64,000 bases of DNA from Inia geoffrensis (GCA_036417435.1 CM070904.1:46445908-46509907), one strand, 5' to 3'; numbered from the stretch's first letter, positions 23,771 to 36,345 are shown. The notes: generated by a model from the sequence alone, not told the origin. Numbers and translations: made by a program.

Positions 23771-24619
23771 TGTCATAAATTCTTAAGAAATAGTTGTTGA
23801 AAACTACAGTGAAATAATTCTATGAATACATTAATTGTAACTAGGACTGAACTAAAATATAAAAATACAACTTATGCTAAAATAGCTCAATTTTTAAACC
23901 TGAATCTGTAACTTATGGTTTACCAACAATACTCTCCTTATTATAAACTAAAACATAATAAAAGATAACAGTAGAAGAGCTCATTGATAACACTGATATA
24001 TTCTTAAACTTGCAATGTTTTTTCGTAGTTCAATTCACTTTTCAAGTGTTCTTAATATTAATTCATTTATTAGAGTGTCCATAAAACTTATTAGAATCAA
24101 TAAATGAGATTGAAAGGCATTAGAGTAATGGAAGTAATCAAGTTAATTTTCAACATTTTCTTCACTTTGCACCATGCTCTATGTATGGTCATGCCCCATC
24201 AGATACTAAAAAGGTTTTAGTAAAGTTTGTTGAAGAGGGCAGGGGAACTTTCTTGAGAAATAAAGATGTCAACTGCCTTCATTCTGAAAGTATCTACTTC
24301 TATTTGATCAGGACATATAGAGAGTAAAATTTCTAAATACTTGATATTTGAGGGTAAAATGAACAGAATCTTTCATCTTAAACAGAGTTACTCCTTATAT
24401 GTCATTTTGGTGTTTATTTTAACTTACAGGTTTTAGATTATCCTAATATTTTTAATTTACCCAAGATATACATGAACTTGAAAACATAGTCATGACTACA
24501 TCTTTACTTTACCCAGTTTTTACAACTGTATGTTTATAACCAAATTTTAATGAGGAGGTTGTTAATTCTTCATTTTCTGAGTATTACTGAGCTATAGTTT
24601 ATTTCATAATATCTGCAGA
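23771..24619. other. unassigned AT-rich stretch
   Basis: Nothing recognised; no open frame of note. Confidence 0.5.
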
Positions 24620-24836
24620 TTTTTTTTTTTTTTTTTTTTTTTTGCAGTATGCAGGCCTCTCACTGTTGTGGCCTCGCCCGTTGCGGAGCACAGGCTCCAG
24701 ACACGTAGGCTCAGCGGCCATGGCTCACGGGCCTAGCTGCTCCGCGGCATGTGGGATCTTCCCGGACCGGGGCCCGAACCCGCATCCCCTGCATCAGCAG
24801 GTGGACTCTCAACCACTGCACCACCAGGGAAGCCCC
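24620..24836 (-). repeat. CHR-type SINE, short form
   Basis: A T24 run is followed by the complement of the short CHR body and ends at ccaccagggaagcccc. Several CpG positions are decayed relative to other copies (for example cacgtaggctcagcgg). The frames at 24642-24996 are repeat artefacts. No clear duplication at the ends. Confidence 0.95.
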
Positions 24837-26962
24837 TATTTTTGAATGTATAAGAAAGTTAATATATTATAGCTCAAGCGTGATAATGAGTATTACTATA
24901 TTGAATGAATCTGAGTATGCTGAGATAAAATTGCATGTCCTAGGATTTTTTTTTAATGAAGATTTTCTGCACCCCATGTCTAGAAACTATGATTAAGTAA
25001 GTCATTGGATAAACATTGAAATATTTATTTTAAAAAATCCTAATCATTATGGTGCAGAAGTTTTGACCAGCTTTTGGGGAAAATAAAAAAGCAAGCAAGC
25101 ATGCCCTCAATCTTCTAGTTAGCCAGTAAAGGTTTTCCAAAGAGTTAACCAGAGGGAGAAGACAGTATTGTTTCCCAAGAGCAATAGTACAGGTTTTGTC
25201 CATTGTGTGGAAAAATAAATATATATTTTTATTTTAAATAACTGAGTATATCCTGAGAGTGGAAATGTAACCTAGCTGAAGAGTCATTTTAGGATTGTTT
25301 TTTAAACTGGAAACTTTTCCCCCCTAGCTGTCTGTGGAAATAAATTATTTCTCCTAATTTCCTGATTTAGTTATAGTCATAGTGTACATAAAAACAGATT
25401 TGATTTTCTTGGAATCAAACATAAAATGAAAGCCAAGGCCTTATCACTGAAACAAGACAGCAGTTTTGCAGTGCTGTGTACATCCTTTGAACTCAGATGA
25501 CATTGTCTCAGAGGAAAAGATGTTTGATGAGTTTTTTACACTTTAAAGCTCTTTCTAAGGAAAATGAGCTGGGGATCTCTTTTGGTAGAATTGAAGGGGG
25601 TGGATCATTTCGTCTTCAAAAGATGAGGGAAAAAGTGTCATTTTCTATTTCCCTTAAGTATCATTCTTTCAAATGCTTGTGTGACAAGAGGTTCAACAGG
25701 CTTAGATTTGGGGTTTTAGTTTTCCAGAAATGCATGTAGGACTTAAATGGCCCTGCACATCAAAAGGAAGAGAGAGAGAGAGAAAAAAAAAAAATCCCCT
25801 AGAAAATAGAAAATAGTGCAGAAAACTCTTGAAAAATATAGTTCATAAAACTGCTACAATCAATTCAATATCCTACAATTTAAAGGGAAATTAACAATTG
25901 AAACTCAAAACTGAATTAAGTAACATTTTGTACATCTAATTCAAGTTGTCAAATGATAAACCAAGTGAGAAATGGTGTTTAGAGATAGAAACTTATAAAA
26001 GAGTTGGTTCATTTAACAAATATATATCATGAGGCAAGTTCTGTACTAGGTGCTATTTTCATATACAGAGGATGAGGTTAGGTTGAGTAAACAAAGAATA
26101 ATGAGAAATAAGGTGATATAGAGTGGAAGGAGGGATGAAAGTATGAAATGAACGGAGACTGAAATGATGAACAGTGCAAGGAAGAAAAGCCAAAACTGGA
26201 AATATTGATGTGTTGAGAATTGTGAAAGGTCTGAGGTTTTGTACTACTTACAAGCTCACAAATCAGTCTGCTGCAGTTTCATAGATGGTAAAAGACAGTA
26301 GATTCCTGGGTCAAAGACAAAGAACTTTTACTCACTGCACAGCAAGCAGCCTGTGCTTCATGTCCACATCAGTTTCCCTTGCTCTGCAGATCCCCTGAAG
26401 ACAATATGCAGAGAGGCTCAGGTGGATAAAGTACACACAGTGGGTTTGCATCACAGCTAAGGGAATTTAAAATTTAAAACTCTGAATAATATAAAGGCAA
26501 ACCTACTCAGTGAACCTTTGCCCCAAAGTGAGATATAATCCTCATTATCCTGAGCAATGAACAAAACTCTGCTACTCCAGAGGAAGATATTACACCTTCC
26601 AAATCTGTATGCTATACAAAATTCTTGAACAGAGCCATTAGTGCCTCTACTTTATAGATGGCCAGAAACACAACAGATCCATAGAAAATTGTCTCCCAAG
26701 AGGATGCAGAAAGTACAGGAGTTTCAACTAGCATTCTGTAACATTGGGCCATCATTGTGCCATATGATCTTTTAAAACTCTACTCAGCTGAGTCAGTCCT
26801 GAACAAAGCAACCGTAAATGTCTTGCTCATTTATAACACATACAGATGTATACGGCCCATAACAAATGTATAAAGACATAGTTTTCAGCTATTTTTACCA
26901 TACATGTTTTAAAAGTGATTTTAAAGGATCTTAATTAGATATTTTTATTTATTCTTATTGGG
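24837..26962. other. unassigned AT-rich block, weak L2-like patch
   Basis: No gene supported. A patch near 26009-26060 ('catttaacaaatatatatca', 'gttctgtactaggtgctatt') resembles the antisense end of L2 but is too short to be sure. A (GA)n/A tract lies at 25770-25795. Confidence 0.4.
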
Positions 26963-27254
26963 TTTTTTTTATTTCTATTTATTTATTTATTTATTTATGT
27001 ATGTATTTGGCTGTGTTGGGTCTTCAATGTTGCGCATGGGCTTTCTCTAGTTGCAGTGAGCGGGGGCTACTCTTCATTACGGCGTCTGGGCTTCTCTTGT
27101 TGCAGAGCATGGGCTCTAGGCACGTAGCCTCAGTAGTTGTGGTGCATGGGCTTAGCTGCTCCGTGGCATGTGGGATCTCCCTGGACCAGGGACTGAAACT
27201 GTGTCCCCTGCATTGACAGGCAGATTCTTAACCACTGCACTACCAGGGAAGTCC
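26963..27254 (-). repeat. CHR-type SINE, long form
   Basis: A T-rich tail with an (ATTT)n stretch (26963-27010) leads into 'ggctgtgttgggtcttcaat', the complement of the long-form 3' part, and the copy ends at taccagggaagtcc, the complement of the head. It is more diverged than the short copy 70 bp away, so it is probably older. Confidence 0.95.
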
Positions 27255-27324
27255 TGTTGTCACTGCTTTTAGAGTAAAATCTATCGTTGTGGTGTTTGCC
27301 AAGTCTAGCAGCTTTAAGCTGTTT

Positions 27325-27548
27325 TTTTTTTTTTGTTTTTTGTTGTTGTTTTTTTTGCAGTACGCGGGCCTCTCACTGTTGTGGCCTCTCCCGTTGCGGA
27401 GCACAGGCTCCGGATGTGCAGGCTCAGCGGCCACGGATCACGGGCCCAGCCACTCCGCGGCACATGGGATCTTCCCGGACCGGGGCACGAACCCGTGTCC
27501 CCTGCATCGGCAGGTGAACTCTCAACCACTGCGCCACCAAGGGAGCCC
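27325..27548 (-). repeat. CHR-type SINE, short form, with TSD
   Basis: A T/G-rich tail (27325-27357) is followed by the complement of the short body, ending at caccaagggagccc. Near-perfect duplications flank it: TAAGCTGTTT at 27315-27324 and TAAGTTGTTT at 27549-27558. Frames of 70-97 codons across it are artefacts. Confidence 0.95.
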
Positions 27549-28830
27549 TAAGTTGTTTCTTATCATTTTCTCCGTGTCCTAATCATGCTCATTTCTGGCC
27601 GTGAACAAAAACAAGGCACTTCAGCCTCATTATTGTGTTCTTTCACAGAGGCAATAACAGTACATTTGAACCTAACAAGACAGAAATGCTTTTATTGTGT
27701 TTCAGCATGGATCACAGTGGTGCTTTATTGTAATCTAAAATCTTGAAATAGTAACCTAAACTCTGTCTCTGACAATTTACGTAACCTGGAGACAGAGGTG
27801 ACCAAGATGGCCGAGTGGGGAGAAACTGAACTCACTTCCTCCTGTTGACACACCAAAATTACAACTACTGACAGAGCAACTATCTATTAGGATGACCTGA
27901 AGGTCAGCAGAAAGAATTTTCCACAACTAAAGACACAGAGAAAGAACCACAGCAAGATGAGTATAAGGGGCAAAGATGTAGTATAGTCAGGACCCACACC
28001 CACAAACAAAAGAAATATCACAATCATACAGGTCCTCCCCAAGGATTGAGGGGTCTGAGTCCCTTATTGGGTTACCCAGCCCAAAGGTGCTACACCAAGA
28101 AGATGAGCCTCCAGAACAACTGGCTTTGAAAATCAGTGAGGCTTATGTTCAGGAGAGCTGGAGGACTATATAAAACAGAGACTCCATTCTTAAAGGGTGT
28201 ATGAAAATCTCATAAGCTCTGAGTCACAGTGCATGGACAGCAGTTAGAAAGGGGTCTCCACCTGATGATCTCAGAGAGCCTCCTGGAGAGGCAGGAGGCA
28301 ACTGGGACTCCCTGTAAGGACAGAGACACTGGTAGCAGCCTTTTTTAGGAGATCATTCTACCATAATAACACCGGCACTGATAAGTGCCATTTTGGAATC
28401 CTCCCTCTAGCCTATTATACTGACTGGGATACAGCCATACCATGCAGCAGGCTGGCACTAGGCCTGTGTCCCCCGACTGGCCACACAGACAGCCCTGCAG
28501 GGACCAGCTCCCATCCTCCAGTGGGCCAGCACCAGTCCTGCAACCTCCCTGGACCACACAGACAGCTGGCTGGTACTAGCCCCGAGTCACCCCAGGCTAT
28601 GCAGTCAATTGCAAGTGAAACCTAGTCCACCTTCCAGCAGCCCAGAGCCACCACACAAGGCATGGCCTCACAGCCAACTGGACTGGGGGCCAGCCCACCT
28701 ACTAGTATGCCCACAGTAGTCGACCCCGCCACAGCAGGAGCACATGCAGCCCACACAGGGCATAGCCCTAGAACATAGAGCTCTGGCAATCAGAGGGGTG
28801 TGTGCTGCTGAGCCCCATGATCTAGAAGAC

Positions 28831-29425
28831 AAAGTAGTGGAAATCACCTAATCTGTGCAGAAAAAAGAAAAAAAAAAGAATTTTAAAATATGAGGATAAT
28901 TTAAAAGACCACTGGACAACATCAAGCTTACTAACATTTGTATTATAAGGGTCCCAGAAGGAGAAGAGGGAAAGAAAGGAGCAGAGAACTTATTTGAAGA
29001 AATAATAGATTAACACCTTCTTAAGCTGCAGAAAGAAACAGAAATCCAAATCCAGGAAGCACAGCATCCCAAACAAGGTGAACCCAAAGAGATCCACACA
29101 AAAACACTTTACAACTAAAATGTCAAAAATTAAAGAGAAAGAGAAAACTTTAAAAGCAGAAAGAGAAAAGCAAAGAAGCTATATACAAAGGAACTCCCAT
29201 AAGACTACCAGCTGACATTTTAGCAGAAATCTTGCAGGCCAGAAGGGAGTGGCACAATATATTTAAAGTGATAAAAGTAAAAAATAAAAAAAAAACCCTA
29301 CAACCAATAATACTCCACCCAGCAAGGCTACCATCCAGATCTGAAGAAGAGATAAAGAGTTTCACAGACAAGCAAAAGTAAAAAGAGTTCAGCACTAGAA
29401 AATTGACTTTACAAAAAATGTTTGG
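28831..29425 (+). pseudogene. L1 ORF1 C-terminal half, decayed
   Basis: ORF1 encodes the RNA-binding, trimer-forming chaperone of L1. Here the end of the coiled-coil region ('gatctagaagacaaagtagt') leads into the RRM/C-terminal domain part ('ggtcccagaaggagaagagg', 'ggccagaagggagtggcaca', 'atactccacccagcaaggct', 'agataaagagtttcacagac'). Stop codons and frameshifts are present; the N-terminal half is absent. It lies between the L1 5' UTR and the ORF2 terminal piece of the same element. Confidence 0.8.
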
Positions 29426-29482
29426 AAGACATACATGTAGGATCTGAAAACATACGCAGTCTGCTTTTTGACATCAGTGCTA

Positions 29483-29485
<3 letters not shown>

Positions 29486-29541
<56 letters not shown>

Positions 29542-29546
29542 TTTTA
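29486..29546. repeat. (TA)n microsatellite plus T run
   Basis: About 24 TA units (29486-29533) run into a T tract to 29546. It lies inside the L1, at the place where ORF2 would read 'gctagcaata...', and interrupts the ORF2 terminal piece. Long (TA)n is prone to cruciform formation and length change. Confidence 0.95.
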
Positions 29547-30260
29547 ATCTGTTTCTTCAGGCAAAGGAAGCAAAAGCAAAAGTAAACAAACTGGTACTCC
29601 TAAATCAAATTCCTCTGCACAGCAAAGGAAAGATCAACAAAATGAAAAGGCAACCTACTGAATGGCAGAAACATTTGCAAATGATATATCTGATAAAGAG
29701 TTAATAAGGCCAACAGACACAGGAAAAGATGCTCAACATCACAAATCATCAGGGAAATGCAAATCAATACCACAGTGAGATACCATCTCATGCCTGTCAA
29801 AAGGGCTATCATCAAAAAGACAACTAATACAAATGTTGGTGAGGATGCGGAGATTGCACTTACCCTGTTGGTGGGGTTGTAAATTGGTTTAGTCATTATG
29901 GAAAGCTGCATGGAGTTTCTTCAAAAAAAAAAAAAAAGGCCTACCATATGATTCAGCAATTTCAGTTAAGGTTATTTATCTGAAGAAAATGAAAACAATA
30001 ATTAGGAAAGAGATGTGGCCCTATGTTCATTGCAGCATTGTACAATAGCCAAGATATGGAAGCAACCTAAGTGGTCATCAATAGATGAATGGATAAAGAA
30101 GTGGTATACATACACAACGGAATATACTCAGCCATAAAGAAAAATGAAACCTTGCCATTTGTGACAACATGATGGATCTAAAGCATATAATGTTAAGTGA
30201 AATAAGTCAAACTAAGAAAGGTAAATACTGTATGTTATCACATATGCGGAATCTAAAACA
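29547..30260 (+). pseudogene. L1 ORF2 C-terminal remnant
   Basis: The end of ORF2 is recognisable by 'ctctgcacagcaaaggaaag', 'gaaaaggcaacctactgaat', 'atgctcaacatcacaaatca', 'gagataccatctcatgcctg', 'ttcattgcagcattgtacaa', 'caatagatgaatggataaag' and 'gccataaagaaaaatgaaac', in order. A further piece is missing after 'gataaagagttaataaggcc' (29693-29712), where about 100 bp of consensus is skipped. An A15 run interrupts it at 29923. No usable frame remains. Confidence 0.85.
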
Positions 30261-30600
30261 ACTAAACAAACAAGCAAAATGAAATGAAAACAGATTTATA
30301 GATGCAGAGGACAAAGGGGTGGCTGCCAAAGGTGAGCGTGTAGGGGTTTGAAACAGATGAAGGGGATTAAGAGGTACAAACCTCCAGTTATAAAATAAAT
30401 AAGCTATGGGAATGTAATATACAGCATAAAGAATATGGTCAATAATACTGTAATAACTTTGTATGGGGACAGATGTTTACTAGACTTATTGTGACGATCA
30501 TTTCATAATGTATACAAATGTCAAATCATTATGTAGTACACCTTAAACTAACATAATAGTGTATGTCTACTATATTTCAATTTTTTTTAAAAAACAATAA

Positions 30601-33539
30601 TTTGAGAAGATAGATGCAGCCCATGCTCACTGCAGGATGGCTTCAATCATATGTGATAAATTATTTAATAACCAATTCTGAAAACTTTAGGCCCAAGTTA
30701 TAGCAATTGCCAATTTCTGTGGTAAATACCTCTATTATGGCCAATTTCAAATTACCAACATGATGTCACTGAACACAGGGTTGAGAAGATAGGTCATATT
30801 TGAATCTTGTAAGGTGGCTTAAGCCTGCTCTAGCACACTAGCGGATAGCTCCATCTGACACTTATACTTTCCATTTGTAATATAGCTCACTGGAAAATTG
30901 GAAGGCTACCATTCTATTTGTAGTTGGCAAAATAAAATTTATACTCAGGTATGATAAGGGACAAGTCATCACAGAGAGATTAGAGTCCTCTCCTACTTGT
31001 GAATATGGAATTTATACATTACCTTATTTACCAAGATAGAGAACACAGCTTCATCAGCCAATAGCTTTCTCCACCTGCACACATGCTCATCTTGATAACT
31101 CACCAGCGTGTTTCTTCAAAATTCAGCTCTGAAAAATCTCAGCTCATGCAAGTCATACCTGAACCTACCTCTCATCACAATCCACCATCCTCTATTCTGC
31201 ATTTCCATTACATCCTCAAGTCTTTTTGTCAAGTCAAGGGAATTCTCAGGCTTTACCTCATTATGTTTTGCTCTCCCCTATTTTCTGTATTCCCTTCCTC
31301 TGGTACTCCTTTGAGATGCATTCTGTCCTTATACCTTTTATTTATTCTTTCATATTTTACATCTTTTCAGTACACTTGCCACATGCTAGGATTTTCTTCA
31401 AGTCTATCTTCAAGTTTACTATTTTTTTCTGCACCTGTCATTTATTTTAATATGCCTTTTGAGTTTTTAATCTTACTTTTTTTTGTCTTAGTACCAAATT
31501 TTTCTTGAGAAACAGAGAGTGGAAAACTACAATTTTTCGCTGAGAGTTCAAGATAATTGGTATTTATTACAACACAACTGGCATAAAGTGATAAAGTGGA
31601 ATTGTCAGACATTTTACATCTGCATTATTTTTAGAAATTAAAATAAAAAGCTTACCACCTACAATGCTATCAAAGTTTCAGTATTTGCCATCTATCCATT
31701 AGAAAGTAGATATATATTTTAAGGTTATTTCAGTTTTAAAGATGTGAAATACAAGTTGCTGATATATTCCATGAGATACAATTTTTTTCCATATGCAGTT
31801 TTTACACAGAAGTCATTTTTAGTTTCTAGTTCAATTCTATAGAAAGGAAATAAAGAAAAACCATAAAAATTATAATCTCACTGATTCACAGAATTGCTTA
31901 TTTTTCAGCTAGAAAAAACGAAGTACATTCTATCTATGATGATATAAACGATCCTTCTATTATATTTTAAGACTGACAAATTTATTTGAAGTAAATTATT
32001 TTTAGGTTACTTTCCAAGAGTTACATCTGAAAAATAATTATGTAAATGATTCAACCCTTGATTTATAATGATACATATTTATCAAGGAAAATCATATAAT
32101 GGTGGAATATTTCAGTTTGAAGGCATCATAATACAGAACTTCCATTCTCATTCATGATGCAATATGGGTATACTCACTATGACTATAACAGGGTCAGCTT
32201 TCTACTGCTAGAAAAATTCTCTGGTAATCAAGAACGTATTATGATTTGTCCTGAATATGTATTTTTTAAAATTTATATTTGGCTCTTATGAAAACATGTC
32301 AGTCATTTTTTAATGGAGCTCTGTTTTTTCTGGTGGAATCTATTTCATTTCTAATCTTTGTATTCAACTGAAATATACTCATTTCATAGATTTTTTTCAG
32401 ATTGCCTATAATCTCAAATTCTGAGGAATCTCATTTTTTGTGATGACTTTTGCAAATGGTTGATGACTTTTTGATATGCAGTGTCATTTTCATTGTGAAA
32501 GCACCTTACATGGATAGATGTGCATGTACTCTGGCTTGAGGAAGTATTTGCTACATAATAGTTTTGCATTTGCTCCTTCCATAGGCCACCTGGTTTCACT
32601 GGCCTAAAGGGAATTTTACATGAATTGTAGACTTGGAGTTTCCAGTATCTGAAAAGATATTATGCATCTGGATCCTCAACATGAATCAGTTTTTAATTTC
32701 TCACAAAAGACTTTTCTTTGTTAAACCAAGGACCCAGTACTGACAAGCTTTCTAGTTTTTATCTAATTTAGTTCCTCTTTTGTGGTGGTGATAGCCATTC
32801 TAGGGTCCTATCTTTAAGGCAGGAATCAGTTCTAACTGCTGGCTTTGTGCAAGTGCAGCGCCATCTTTTCATTTCCTTGGTGACCGTGAAAATCTCTGAC
32901 CCCAGGGACTACCTGCCTCCTCAACCTGCCATAGCAGCAGTCTGCAAGCTTACTCCTTTAGCTTCAGATTTCCTTTTTAATCCTGTCTTTCTGAGTTTCA
33001 CTTGCTTTTCTGGGATGCTTAGCTATGTGTTTAATATTTTGTTAATCCATAGTTTTTCTTGCATTTTTAAGCATTTGCAGTGATAAGGCAGATCCATATT
33101 AGCTCAATAGGCAATGTTGCTAGAATGGGAAGTCTCTCCATTTTGCACATACTCTTACGGCATGAGCTTCATGTTTTGTAACTAGCTTGTTTCCTTTCCT
33201 CTTTCTCTCACTGGAGTAATATACTCTGGGGCTTTCAAATAGGGCTGGAGGCCAGGACTTGGGACCTGGCTATGTACAGATACACAGAATCTTAAGGCTC
33301 CAAAAGTACATTCCTGATCCAGGAGCATTGAGACATCTCCTTCTGGCTACTTAAGTCAATAAAAGGAAGATAGACCTTACCCCTGTTACAATATCCAAAC
33401 ATGTAACACAAAAAGAATGAGCCAAGATGTGATGACAGTGCCTTGATAGAGGTTAAGGGGATGGAAGGGAGGTGAAGAATTTTGTCTCTAAAGTCTCACT
33501 TCTTAGCAAAATGACTTTTGCACAATGTGTATAAAAACT
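30601..33539. other. unassigned block
   Basis: No gene supported. The 141-codon frame at 31083-31508 is pyrimidine-rich and hydrophobic with overlapping frames in the same DNA, which suggests low-complexity coding rather than a protein. The patch 31105-31400 has weak L2-like phrases ('ttcaaaattcagctctgaaa'). 31510-32830 is AT-rich and featureless. Confidence 0.4.
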
Positions 33540-34300
33540 ATTGCTCTTATTTGGCATTCAGTGCCCTATAAAATCTTGCCCTCACTGCCTGCTTTCTAGG
33601 CACACATGTCTCATTGCTATTCTTCAAATTGCCAAGCCTGCTCTAACTTGGCATTTACTCTTTCTTCTGCTTGGACCACAGTTCTCCATATATACCAGGT
33701 TCCTCCTTGACTTTTTTCATGTCTTGTGCCAAAAGTCACGTCAGAAATGTCACTCCTGAAAACCCTATATCTAACCACCTTCATCTAGATGCTCTCCTTT
33801 TTCTCCTGTTTCTATGAATTACCTATGACTTGATGCCAAGGCCAATTTCTCCCTTTTCACTTACGCAGGGTCATTGTTTCAGGGAGCATCCTTTTTATGT
33901 TATGTCAACAAATTTTCCCTCTCTACTACATCATTTCAAAATCAGCATAGAATCAAGCTATTATTATTCTCTGATCTGAAAAACAAAACAAAACATTTTT
34001 TCACCTGCTTCTCCCTCAAGGCACTGCATATCTAACACATATCTAACTTCCTTTTAGATTATGATTTCTTGGAAGAGTTGTGTATACTTGCTATTTGCTG
34101 ATCTTGCTTTACTTTCTCCATAGCTCTTACTACTCTTGAACATTATTAATTAATGTGTTTTTATTCTTATTTATTGTCTCTGTTACCTCCACCAAATGAC
34201 ATTAAAAAATCTCCAAGAAATTGCATCCTTGGAGCTTGGTGTTGTGTCTAGAATAAAGTAAATACCCCAAATATATTTGTTGAATGAGTGAGTGATTGAG
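33540..34300 (+). mobile_element. L2 LINE 3' end
   Basis: Sense-order L2 motifs are seen: 'ttctgcttggaccacagttc', 'cacgtcagaaatgtcactcc', 'ctccatagctcttactactc', 'tcttatttattgtctctgtt' and the terminal 'ccaaatatatttgttgaatg' followed by 'agtgagtgattgag'. The frame at 33541-33759 is incidental. Confidence 0.7.
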
Positions 34301-34990
34301 TGCACACATTTTTGTCCTACAACAGTAGAACACTTGGTTGCAAGAAATGTCACATTTATTTCTCTTTTTATAAATAATCTAAGTCAGGTCTTATTCTCAC
34401 CTACTTTCTTTAGTTAGAATTAAATTTCCATCATGCTTGGCCCACCCTCCTCCATTCTACATCCAACTTTCAGCCCTTGAAACTATACGGGATTCCCCGC
34501 TGCTTCCAGAGTCCTCAGGGAAGCTCCTCTGGTCATTATGAATGTCACTGAAATACGTCTTGTCTAAGTTTAGGGGCATAACGTGAAACAGGTAGTTCTG
34601 ATGCTCCTGGCAAAATGTGGGGTATGGAGGTGCGTCCACACTCCACCCCAGAAATCTCACAATGTTGGACTATTTCACATTTTATTCTCTCTTAAAAACT
34701 CTAACTCTTCACCTCATTTTCACCCATTCTAATTCTCATTCCCATCTTTCTCCTTTACTGACAGAATTGTTGTAATCAGAAGAGAACTTCCACTGACCTC
34801 AAATACTGTACCCAGCTGCAAATTTGTGCCTTGCCTATGTGCTCTGGCTTCATTTCTGGTACAATGAAAGAACTGCCCATGCTTTCAGCCAAGGCTTAGG
34901 CCATAAAGCTACTTGTGCCTGAGATTCTATTCCCCCTCCTCTGCTTCAGGACTGCATCCCATAACAATTTCCTTTCTGTCTGGTATAATC
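34301..34990. other. unassigned stretch
   Basis: Nothing firmly recognised. Could include the diverged upstream part of the L2 copy that follows. Confidence 0.4.
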
Positions 34991-36345
34991 AGTTTTTGCT
35001 TCTATAGGATCATCTTCACTTCTTCTACTTCTATTCTTTCCTGTAGAGTAAAACTCCTAAAAGATATCTGTATTTGCTGTCTCCAATCTATTAAAATAAG
35101 ATATTCTCACTCATATGCTACTAAAACTTTTATCATGGTCACAACGACCTGTGTGTTGCTGTATCTAAAGGTAATTTTGCCACTTTCATTTTACCTGAGT
35201 TTTCAGTGGCATTTGACAATTTATGAATCTCTCATCCCTGAAAAATATTTTCACTTGGTTTCCAGGACATTAAATTCATCTGTTCTTTCCTCCTTCCTTC
35301 CAGACTACCCTTTTTACATCTCCTTTGCGAATTTTTCCTCTCTCCCAATCTTAAATTAAGCATAGATACTTTCCTTGAAACTTTTCTCTTTTCTATATAC
35401 ACTCTGTATCTATATTATCCAGTCTCATAGTATTAAACGCCATTTTTATGCTGATGAGTTCCAAATTTATATCTAACCTGGACTCCCTTCTTGACCTCCA
35501 GACCTTCATATCTAACTGCAAAATAGTCAACTCCACTGATATGACAAATAAGTATCTCAAAGTTATCATGTACTACAAACCAACATGCCCCAATGTACCA
35601 GCTCTTCTGAAGTCTTTTTTGTCTCGGTTAACAGCAACTCCATTCTTCAGCTGTTCACGTTGCTCAAAACGAAATGGTTGCTGGATCCATTTTCAGAACA
35701 CATACAGAATTTGATCATTTCTCCCTTATACTTGCTACCATCACTTTGGTCCAAGTCCCAATCATCTCTGCCGTGGATTATTGCAGTAGCTTACTAATTG
35801 GTGTCCTGGGTTCTATTGCCATTCTTTTGGTCAATCCTTCATACAACAGACAGAATGCTCTTGTAAAATTGTGAGTCGAATTATTTTAATGTTTCCCCTT
35901 TCACTCAGATTTTTCAAAAAGAGCAGGAGAGTCCACGTGGTCTAGGCCTTATTAATTCTCTGATACTATACCCTATACTCCTCTCTCTCACTCATCTACA
36001 GTCACACTGACCCCCATGAAGCTTTTCAATGATCCCAGACACAATCTTCATCCAGAGTTCCTGCACTTCTATTTCCTCTCCATGGAATACCCACCTCCCA
36101 CCTCTAAATCCACATGGCTAGATCCATCACTTTCTTTAAATATTTACTTTCCTTGGCAAGACCTCTCGTCTCATCTGACCTCAAGTCTTATACCTTCTGA
36201 ACATTTTATGAGACACTTCACTGCTTTTGTATTTCTTTCCTTATCAATAAATTATTTTAATTTATCTTTTTTTTCTAACTAATATTCAGTATATCTAAAG
36301 CTTGCTGTATTGCCTGGTACACAGTAAGTGTTCAAGAGATGAACA
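34991..36345 (+). mobile_element. L2 LINE with ORF2 and 3' end
   Basis: About 1.35 kb of L2 (CR1-clade non-LTR retrotransposon) runs from the ORF2 reverse-transcriptase region to the 3' terminus ('attgcctggtacacagtaag' and 'tgttcaagagatgaa', 36310-36344). The order includes 'aaactcctaaaagatatctg', 'tggcatttgacaatttatga', 'ttatgctgatgagttccaaa', 'ctgccgtggattattgcagt', 'cagacagaatgctcttgtaa' and 'ctgcacttctatttcctctc'. It is the best-preserved L2 in the window. Confidence 0.85.
35200..35875 (+). pseudogene. L2 ORF2 reverse-transcriptase relic
   Basis: The catalytic box of the reverse transcriptase can be read as FYADEFQIYI (around 35443-35472), where the family has YADD followed by a similar tail. 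Upstream, a frame ending at 35359 matches the preceding palm segment (SLIPEKYFHL, SFANFSS). Downstream, 35674-35874 is still open and reads TLVQVPIISAVDYCSSLLIGV, the segment the family has after the palm. The pieces lie in different frames with stops between, so it is dead. The second catalytic aspartate is replaced by glutamate. Confidence 0.8.

Larger units (their letters stand above)
27788..30600 (+). mobile_element. L1 with both ends but large internal deletions
   Basis: The element begins with 'gaccaagatggccgagtggg', the typical start of an L1 5' UTR, and ends with the L1 3' UTR ('acagcataaagaatatggtc', 'tgtatggggacagatgttta', 'tagtacaccttaaactaaca') and an A/T tail near 30600. At about 2.8 kb it is less than half of a full L1. 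The 5' UTR (27788 to about 28830) runs into the C-terminal half of ORF1 (28831-29425). That then joins directly to the last part of ORF2 (from about 29470). The endonuclease and all catalytic reverse-transcriptase motifs are missing. Confidence 0.85.

Noticed and set aside
31083..31508. 141-codon hydrophobic frame
   Set aside because: Two other frames in the same direction are open over the same DNA and composition is that of pyrimidine-rich sequence; no domain seen.
34913..35359. 148-codon frame with hydrophobic stretches, possible membrane protein
   Set aside because: Its second half matches the L2 reverse-transcriptase region; the first half is pyrimidine-rich DNA giving Ser/Phe/Leu runs.
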